From: Planctomycetota bacterium
GTDB lineage: Bacteria; Planctomycetota; UBA1135; GCA-002686595
Direction: 5' to 3'
Assembly: GCA_013140785.1 (NCBI GenBank)
Contig: JABFRZ010000520.1
Coordinates: 1-11,569, forward strand
Length of the DNA stretch: 11,569 nt
Position numbers and translations under genes: made by a program. Shown here one piece after another: positions 6,897-11,569 of this stretch. The notes under the pieces are model-generated. The model was not told the DNA's origin. It worked only from the letters and a program-made list of their open reading frames with translations, and searched no databases. The number at the start of each line of letters is the position of its first letter. The first letter of the stretch is position 1.

Positions 6897-8485
6897 TTCC
6901 TGCGCAGCAGCAGGTTCCCTGGCGGCAGGCGCGGCTCGCTCACGGGCTGGAAGTTACGCTTGAGGTACTGCCAGACCAGCGGGTTCGAGTTCTTGAAGGC
7001 CAGGTCGGTGCGGTTGTCGAGGAACGTGTCGTTGAAGATCAGCGCCCAGCCCGCGCCGCGCCGCTCGAGCTCGTCGATCGTGCGCAGCTGCTCGCCCTCA
7101 TCGGCGGGCCAGCCGAAATAGAGCCACCAGGTGGGGCTCGGCTTCTCGAGCAACGCATAGATGCCTGCGTATGCGGGCGCCTGGAAGAGTGTGTCCTCCG
7201 GCGGCACGCGCTCGGCGACGACGGCTTCGAGCGCCGTCAGGTATTCGGCCAGCCTCGTAGGCAGGCGCAGCTCCTCGCCGTGCACCACGTGGACGACCAG
7301 GTCGCGCTGGGCATTCGGTCCGAGCTGACTCAAGAGCGGGTTGGCCTGCGTCGTCACCAAAGCGCTCGCCCCGGCGACCAGGCACCACGCCAGAACGCGC
7401 GGCCAGCCCTTGGAGCTCCAGCGAAAGCATGCGGGCAACGCCAGCGCGAGGATCAGCAGCGGCTGGATGCACTGCGCCAAGTGGGCCACGGCCGAGCGCA
7501 CCGAAACGTGGTGCACCCAGGCCGCGCCCACGAAGGTCGCCGCGAGCACCAGCGATCTACGCGGCAGGTCCGCGCGCGCGCTCGTCAGCGCGACGAAAGC
7601 ACCCAACGGCAGCACCACGAACGGCAGCAGGAACGCGGCCGCAAGTGCGCTCGTCCAGAAGAGCTCGAGCCCCGCCAGGTTCCCCCACGCGACCGTCCAC
7701 GGCCACGGGTACGGCAACCCCAGGTTGGCCCCGTACAGCAAGTTCAGGCGCAGCGAGTCCAGGTACGCCGCCGCGAAGCCCGGCACGAACAGGAACATGC
7801 CCCACAGCGGCGCGCTGCCGAGCACGACTCCGGCCGCGAAACAGAGCGCGAGGCGCGCGAGGCGCGGCGGCCGCAGCTTCCACGCGAGGTACCCGCCCAG
7901 CGCCCCCAGGCTCACCGCCGCGTACAAGGCGTGGTTGCGTCCGAAGAAGGCGAGCAATCCTGTGAAAGCGCCCGCCACGAGGTGCATGCGCTGTGTCGGC
8001 GCCTCGATCATGCGCACCGCGACGTACAGCGCGGCCAGCGCCAGCGCGGGCTCGAACAGCTTGTGGCGCGGGAACATCCACGCGGCCAGGATCGCGGTCG
8101 CGAGTGCGAGCCCGAGCGAACCGCGCACGCCGCGCCGGCACGCCAGCGCGCCGAGGAACAACCCGCCGGCCTGAAACAGCGCCAGCGACGCGCGCACACC
8201 GAGGAGCCCGCTCCCGAACAGCGGCGTGAAGGCCGCGCACCACAGATAACGCCCCGGATCGTACGCCTGGAACTCGCGCAGCGGGACCTCGCCGGCGAGC
8301 ACGCGCTGGACGCCGTACCACAGGTAGCCCTCGTCGAGCAGGTTCAGGTCGAAGTCCCCGAACAGGACGTACGGGAGCCCGGCGAAGAACAGCGCCAGGA
8401 CGGCGGCCAAGACGAGCGACCCGCGCGCGCTCGGCACGGGTCCGGGATCGGTCGTCATGCTTGGCTTGGCAGCGCTCGCGGGCAT
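6893..8485 (-). CDS. GT-C-like polytopic membrane protein, probable glycosyltransferase
   Basis: A 530-aa membrane protein from ATG 8485, with AGGA 10 nt upstream. A second ATG at 8458 (MTTDPG) has no ribosome binding site. The first helix (about 24-43) leads into a loop with NLLDEGYLWYGVQRVLAGE (48-66). D51-E52 match the acidic pair of the first outer loop of GT-C glycosyltransferases, and YDPGRYLW (75-82) occupies the place of the second loop motif. About ten further hydrophobic segments follow up to residue 380, including a histidine-rich VHHVSVRSAVAHLAQ (324-338). A soluble tail of about 145 residues (385-530) closes the protein. Overall similarity to the other GT-C gene of this block is low, so they probably act at different steps or on different sugars. 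The gene overlaps the GT2 gene by 4 bp, which suggests a donor-maker and donor-user pair. The exact family is less certain than for the 541-aa protein. Confidence 0.8.
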   Translation of the reverse strand: MPASAAKPSMTTDPGPVPSARGSLVLAAVLALFFAGLPYVLFGDFDLNLLDEGYLWYGVQRVLAGEVPLREFQAYDPGRYLWCAAFTPLFGSGLLGVRASLALFQAGGLFLGALACRRGVRGSLGLALATAILAAWMFPRHKLFEPALALAALYVAVRMIEAPTQRMHLVAGAFTGLLAFFGRNHALYAAVSLGALGGYLAWKLRPPRLARLALCFAAGVVLGSAPLWGMFLFVPGFAAAYLDSLRLNLLYGANLGLPYPWPWTVAWGNLAGLELFWTSALAAAFLLPFVVLPLGAFVALTSARADLPRRSLVLAATFVGAAWVHHVSVRSAVAHLAQCIQPLLILALALPACFRWSSKGWPRVLAWCLVAGASALVTTQANPLLSQLGPNAQRDLVVHVVHGEELRLPTRLAEYLTALEAVVAERVPPEDTLFQAPAYAGIYALLEKPSPTWWLYFGWPADEGEQLRTIDELERRGAGWALIFNDTFLDNRTDLAFKNSNPLVWQYLKRNFQPVSEPRLPPGNLLLRRK

Positions 8486-8502
8486 CGGGCGGGGATCCTA
8501 CT

Positions 8503-8520
8503 CGCTCGAATTCCCGAGCG
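8503..8520. repeat. Short inverted repeat in the gap after the sulfatase gene
   Basis: CGCTCG (8503-8508) and CGAGCG (8515-8520) flank the six bases AATTCC in the 70-bp gap between the sulfatase stop (8556) and the next start (8485). A 10-bp palindrome, CGAGCGCTCG, lies at 8543-8552. Either could form an attenuating hairpin or be a protein site that lowers expression of the glycosyltransferase genes relative to the sulfatase. Without a T-run or homologous copies this is weak, and such palindromes are common in GC-rich DNA. Confidence 0.2.
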
Positions 8521-8555
8521 CGGCGCGGAGACGAGCTGGGCTCGAGCGCTCGCGC

Positions 8556-9947
8556 TCAATCGTCCTCGCCGTCGAGCTTGCGCATGTGCTCGAGCGCGGC
8601 GAGCTCGGTCGCCTGGCCCTTGTCGCCCTGTGCGGCCATCCAGCGCTCGAGCTCGCCGCAGAGCTCGGCCTCTACCTCGGCCAGGGCCGGGTCCCCAGCG
8701 CGATTGGTCAACTCGTAGGGATCCTGCTCGCAGTCGTACAGCTCCACGGCTGGCCGACGCGCCATGCGCGCGACCCGCTCGGCGGCGGCGGCGTCGCCCT
8801 CGGCCGCGCGCGCGAGCCAGGAATTGAACACGATCGAGCGCGGCAGCGGGTACACGAACTCCTCCTCGGGCGTCAGGTTGAGAATGTACTTGAAGCGCTC
8901 CGAGCGCACCGAGCGGATGCCGTAGTGGTCGTTCCCGCGATGCGTGCCGCGCGTGGTCTGCAGCGCGAAGACGTGCTGCTTGTGGCGTGTCGCGCGGCCG
9001 AGCAAGACGCCCAGGAAGCTCTGCCCGTCGAGCTCGCCCGGCGCTGCGAGCCCGGCGGCCTCGAGCAGCGTCGGCACGAGGTCCACGTACTCGACCAGCG
9101 CCGCACTGACCGCGCCCGGCGCGACCTGGCCGGGCCAGCGCACGATGCACGCGCTCTGGATGCCGGTGTCGTACAGCGTCCACTTGCCGAAGGGCAGGCT
9201 GGAGCCTTGCTCGCTGAGCACCACGACCACCGTGCTCGCGCCGAGGTCGTGCTGCTCGAGCAGAGCGAGCGTGCGCCCGACCTGCTCGTCGAAGTGCGTG
9301 ACCTCGGCCAGGTAGCGCGCGTAGGCGTCGCGCGTTTCGGGCGTGTCGGCCAGGTAGGGGGGCAGCCTGAGCTCGTCGTCCGGATAGCGCGCGCGCTCGC
9401 CGAGGTTCCACGGATCGTGCGGCTCGTCCGAGCACACGAACAGACAGAAGGGCGTGCCGGAGGACTTGCTCTCGCGCAGCAGCTTCTCGATCGCCGCGAA
9501 GTCCGGCCCGCCCGCGACCGACGAGAACTCGAACGGGAAAACGTCCGCTTGGAAGATGTGCTTCTTGCCGCTGAGCGCGACGCGGTATCCGGCCGGCAGG
9601 AGTGCGTGGGCGATGCTCTTCGTCCCCGACTTCGCGACTGCGTGGTTCGGGTAGGCCCCGCTCTTGACCGGATACAGTCCCGTGTAGAGGCAGTGGCGCG
9701 TGGGCGAGCACATGGGCGCGGCCTGGAAGCAGCGCGAGAAGCGCATGCCCTCACGCGCGAGTCGATCCAGGTTCGGCGTGTGCGCCTGACCGCCGTAGCA
9801 GCCGATGTCGCGCTGGGTCAGGTCGTCGGCCAGGATCACCACGAAGTTCGGGCGCGGGGCGTTCTGGGCGTCGGTCCGGCCGCAGGCCAGGGCGAGTGCG
9901 AGCGCTGGGAGATGAGCGAGTTTCAAGCGAGCGGGTCTGCACCTCAT
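8556..9947 (-). CDS. Secreted sulfatase, N-sulfoglucosamine sulfohydrolase (SGSH)-like
   Basis: A 463-aa sulfatase read from ATG 9947. The N-terminus (MRCRPARLKLAHLPALALALAC) is a signal peptide, perhaps a lipoprotein one ending in ALAC (19-22). The mature enzyme begins PNFVVILADDLTQRDIGCYGG, with metal ligands D41-D42. The formylglycine site is C80-S-P-T-R, the cysteine type converted by a formylglycine-generating enzyme. K128/K129-H130 (SGKKHIF) and H177 (SDEPHDPW) match the active-site Lys/His positions, and K255 (FGKWT) the later lysine. The second metal-ligand motif reads SEQG (245-248), where many sulfatases have S-D-H/N-G. This form, the PFGKW and the C-terminal RWMAAQGDKGQATEL resemble the heparan N-sulfatase-like branch. 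Expected activity is hydrolysis of a sulfate ester or sulfamate on a glycan outside the cytosol. It heads the minus-strand block and is divergent from an arylsulfotransferase-family gene. No strong Shine-Dalgarno is seen. Upstream extension of the frame is only antisense to that neighbour. Confidence 0.92.
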   Translation of the reverse strand: MRCRPARLKLAHLPALALALACGRTDAQNAPRPNFVVILADDLTQRDIGCYGGQAHTPNLDRLAREGMRFSRCFQAAPMCSPTRHCLYTGLYPVKSGAYPNHAVAKSGTKSIAHALLPAGYRVALSGKKHIFQADVFPFEFSSVAGGPDFAAIEKLLRESKSSGTPFCLFVCSDEPHDPWNLGERARYPDDELRLPPYLADTPETRDAYARYLAEVTHFDEQVGRTLALLEQHDLGASTVVVVLSEQGSSLPFGKWTLYDTGIQSACIVRWPGQVAPGAVSAALVEYVDLVPTLLEAAGLAAPGELDGQSFLGVLLGRATRHKQHVFALQTTRGTHRGNDHYGIRSVRSERFKYILNLTPEEEFVYPLPRSIVFNSWLARAAEGDAAAAERVARMARRPAVELYDCEQDPYELTNRAGDPALAEVEAELCGELERWMAAQGDKGQATELAALEHMRKLDGEDD

Positions 9948-9998
9948 GGTAGCCCGCCCGGGTAACGTGATGAGGGGACCCAGGTGCGAGGATGACCA
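9948..9998. promoter_or_regulatory. Divergent intergenic region between sulfatase and arylsulfotransferase-like genes
   Basis: The space between the divergent sulfatase start (9947) and the earliest start of the plus gene (9999) is 51 bp. It grows to 183 bp if the plus gene begins at TTG 10131. Promoters for both directions must lie here or inside the leader. I see no convincing -35/-10 pair on either strand, so exact sites are not called. The short shared region makes joint regulation possible. Confidence 0.35.
9988..9992 (+). promoter_or_regulatory. Shine-Dalgarno for GTG 9999 (competing with ATG 9992)
   Basis: GAGGA at 9988-9992 is followed by a 6-nt spacer and GTG 9999, so it supports that start for the arylsulfotransferase-like gene. 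The last A of the same motif is the first base of ATG 9992, which opens a 25-codon frame in a different phase. The site therefore supports the GTG but does not settle the choice. Confidence 0.4.
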
Positions 9999-11438
9999 GT
10001 GCCGCGGCTCTCCGGTATTCTTTCGCGGCGGACGATTGGCGGCGAGCCACGCGCCCGTTCCCACTATGACGCGCCGGAACCAACCCCACTGGAACCAACC
10101 CAGCCCAGGCCGCCCCGCGGCCGGACGCCCTTGAAGGGGCGCGGAATCCTGCTCACCGGCTTGGCCGCGGGAGCCCTGGCGTTCGCGTGGTCCCTCTGGA
10201 CACGAAGCCCGTCCGAGCCCGCGCCGACGCCCGAGCCCTTCGATGGGCCGGGCGAAATCTCGCTCGGCACGGACCGAGGCCGCTTTCGTCGCGCGCCGCA
10301 GCACCTCACCGGTGAGCAGCAGAGCCAAGCCAACGAGCTGAACGGGATCGGCTACGCGGCCGGCAGCGAGCCCGCCCCGGAACAGTCCGCCGTCACGGTC
10401 CATGACCGCGCGCGCGCCTTCGCCGGCACCAACCTCTACACCTCGGGCCACGCGCCCGAGGCCGTCTTGATGGACATGGACGGCCGTGTGCTGCACACCT
10501 GGCGCGCGGACGTCCGCACGGTCTGGCCCGAGGAGCAGCTCGAGGGTCGCAGCCTCGCGTTGGTGCAGTTCTGGCGGCGCGCCTTCCTGCTCGAGAATGG
10601 CGAGCTCCTGGCGATCTTCGAGGGCCACGGCCTGGTCAAGCTCGACCAGCACTCGAACGTGCTGTGGAAGAGCCGCTGCCGCGCGCACCACGACCTCGAA
10701 GTGCTCGCGAACGGCGACATCCTGGTGCTGACGCGCGAAGCTCACGTCGTGCCCGAGTTCAATCCCAGCCGGCCGATCCTCGAGGACTTCGTGACGCTGC
10801 TCGACCAGAGCGGCGTGGAGCAGCGCCGCTTCTCGCTGCTCGAGGCGCTGGAGGTGTCGCCCTACACCGAGCTCAAGCAGCGTGCGCACCAGCGGCGCGA
10901 CGACATCCTGCACACGAACTCGCTCGTCGTGCTCGATGGACGCCTGGCCGCGCGGCTCCCGGCCTTCAAGCGGGGCAACCTGCTCGTCTCCAGCCGGCCC
11001 TTGAGCTTCCTCGCGGTCGTCGATCCGGAACGCGCAGAGCTGGTGTGGACGATGCAGGGGCCGTTCAAGGAGCAACACGACCCGAAGGTCCTCGCGAACG
11101 GGAACCTGCTCGTGCTCGACAACGCGGGCTTGGGCGAGGCCTCGCGCGTGCTGGAGCTCGACCCCGTGAGCGGCGCGATCGTGTGGGAGTACCGCGGCAC
11201 GCCCGCGGCTCCGTTCTTCACACGCACCTGCGGCACGGCCGAACGCCTCCCCAACGGCAACACGCTCGTCACCGAGTCCGACAGCGGGCGCGCCTTCGAG
11301 GTGACTTCCGGCGGCGACATCGTGTGGGAGTTCTGGAACCCCGAGCGCGCCGGCGAGCAAGGCGAGCTGATCGCGACCTTGTTCGAGGTCGTGCGCCTCG
11401 CGCCGACTCACTCGCTCGACTGGCTCGAGCCGCGCTAG
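9999..11438 (+). CDS. Membrane-anchored arylsulfotransferase (ASST) family protein
   Basis: A 479-aa protein if read from GTG 9999. Residues 1-48 are proline- and arginine-rich, followed by one transmembrane helix (about 50-67, ILLTGLAAGALAFAWSLW) and a proline-rich linker. The motif ANELNGIGYAAG (111-122) precedes the main domain. That domain starts near VTVHDRARAFAGTNLYTSGH (132-151) and APEAVLMDMDGRVLHTW. Repeated blade motifs of the H-D-x-x-x-L-x-N-G-x-x-L type follow (HHDLEVLANGDILVL, HDPKVLANGNLLVLD, ERLPNGNTLVTESD) and it ends near VWEFWNPER. This is the beta-propeller of the arylsulfotransferase family (PF14269-like), which in characterised members moves sulfate between phenolic compounds outside the cytosol. 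Whether this branch has that activity is unknown. TTG 10131 is a rival start: codons 2-44 have 12 of 43 third positions A/T, against 9 of 56 in codons 45-100. Either start keeps the anchor helix. Confidence 0.85.
   Translation: MPRLSGILSRRTIGGEPRARSHYDAPEPTPLEPTQPRPPRGRTPLKGRGILLTGLAAGALAFAWSLWTRSPSEPAPTPEPFDGPGEISLGTDRGRFRRAPQHLTGEQQSQANELNGIGYAAGSEPAPEQSAVTVHDRARAFAGTNLYTSGHAPEAVLMDMDGRVLHTWRADVRTVWPEEQLEGRSLALVQFWRRAFLLENGELLAIFEGHGLVKLDQHSNVLWKSRCRAHHDLEVLANGDILVLTREAHVVPEFNPSRPILEDFVTLLDQSGVEQRRFSLLEALEVSPYTELKQRAHQRRDDILHTNSLVVLDGRLAARLPAFKRGNLLVSSRPLSFLAVVDPERAELVWTMQGPFKEQHDPKVLANGNLLVLDNAGLGEASRVLELDPVSGAIVWEYRGTPAAPFFTRTCGTAERLPNGNTLVTESDSGRAFEVTSGGDIVWEFWNPERAGEQGELIATLFEVVRLAPTHSLDWLEPR
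10076..10101 (+). repeat. Tandem 11-nt direct repeat GGAACCAACCC
   Basis: GGAACCAACCC occurs at 10076-10086 and again at 10091-10101, a 15-bp period. It lies in the leader of the arylsulfotransferase-like gene, between the two possible starts. In the GTG 9999 frame it gives a repeated PEPTPLEPTQ-type proline segment. If the gene starts at 10131 it is an upstream tandem repeat that a regulator could bind. The sequence shows the repeat; any function is a guess. Confidence 0.5.
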
Positions 11439-11466
11439 ACCCTACTTCGAGCAGGGCAGGGCCGAC

Positions 11467-11569
11467 TCAGGCGCGCACGTCGCAGGCGCTGCCGCGCCGC
11501 CCTTCGGAGCGGACGTGGCGCAGGCGCTGGCGGGCGTTCGTGCAGGCGGTGCGCTCGGGGTTCCAGAAC
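11467..11569 (-). CDS. 3' end of an unidentified minus-strand gene, partial
   Basis: A minus-strand frame enters from the right edge and ends at TGA 11467-11469. The visible 33 residues run FWNPERTACTNARQRLRHVR, then SEGRRGSACDVRA. G or C occupies 32 of 33 third codon positions, the pattern of real genes in this window and better than the rival frame ending at 11442. The first 19 bases are an exact inverted copy of 11330-11348 in the arylsulfotransferase-like gene, and both encode FWNPER in frame. The following residues do not match that protein's C-terminus. It may be a shorter or rearranged paralogue of that gene. It converges on that gene, with stops 28 bp apart. Too little is visible to name a function. 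Confidence 0.45.
   Translation of the reverse strand, partial: FWNPERTACTNARQRLRHVRSEGRRGSACDVRA

Noticed and set aside
7280..8827. 515-aa plus-strand frame opposite the 530-aa membrane protein
   Set aside because: Composition (Arg, Gln, Glu, Ala) is that of the antisense of a hydrophobic gene, and it spans two minus-strand genes and their gap.
10014..10070. Possible sigma-70 promoter elements (TATTCT near 10016, TTGGCG at 10036, CACTAT at 10062)
   Set aside because: Spacing between the candidate -35 and -10 boxes is about 20 bp and matches are partial; no pair stands out from background.
9948..11411. Extension of the sulfatase frame upstream to 11411 (951-aa reading)
   Set aside because: The extension is antisense to the arylsulfotransferase-family gene and has no recognisable domain. 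The sulfatase signal peptide begins at ATG 9947.
11442..11567. Alternative minus-strand frame at the right edge ending at TAG 11442-11444
   Set aside because: It lacks stops but has about 10 of 41 third positions A/T and an Ala/Pro/Thr low-complexity translation. The frame ending at 11467 has 1 of 33 and carries FWNPER.

Overview
The window is GC-rich DNA (third codon positions almost all G or C) from a bacterium. It shows no RNA gene, CRISPR array, insertion sequence or integrase. The gene content points to a Planctomycetota-like organism, with Acidobacteriota or Myxococcota as alternatives. That content is a secreted VCBS/ASPIC (CRTAC1-type) protein, an SGSH-like sulfatase, an arylsulfotransferase-family protein and large GT-C membrane glycosyltransferases. 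The assignment is an inference from gene families, not from a marker gene.

Left part, plus strand (1-2238): the 3' end of a gene whose visible start resembles the N-terminal strands of a serine beta-lactamase/penicillin-binding fold, then a complete 586-aa exported protein with seven D-x-D-x-D calcium loops and a C-terminal ASPIC/UnbV domain, then a 62-aa two-helix membrane protein 13 bp downstream. This run meets the minus-strand block convergently at about 2239-2266.

Centre, minus strand (9947 down to 2267): seven genes close together in one direction. In order of transcription they are a secreted sulfatase, a GT-C-like polytopic membrane protein, a membrane-anchored GT2 glycosyltransferase, two class I SAM methyltransferases, a second GT-C-like membrane protein (ArnT/PMT type) and a 95-aa membrane protein. 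Two junctions overlap by 4 bp (GTGA at 6893-6896, ATGA at 5021-5024). The middle five genes look like a surface-glycan cassette. The GT2 enzyme would load a sugar onto a polyprenyl phosphate, the two GT-C proteins would transfer such sugars outside the membrane, and the methyltransferases would modify the sugar or a precursor. No substrate can be read from the sequence.

Right part: divergent from the sulfatase is a membrane-anchored arylsulfotransferase-family protein (stop at 11438). Its start is ambiguous: the 9992-10134 leader can be read as an N-terminal extension or as two tiny overlapping upstream reading frames. At the right edge a minus-strand gene enters the window with its 3' end. 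It shares an exact inverted 19-nt match with the arylsulfotransferase gene, encoding FWNPER in both, which suggests a convergent paralogue or a rearrangement.

The most interesting points are the glycosylation cassette, the divergent sulfatase/sulfotransferase pair, the inverted FWNPER repeat and the chain of overlapping small frames ahead of the sulfotransferase.
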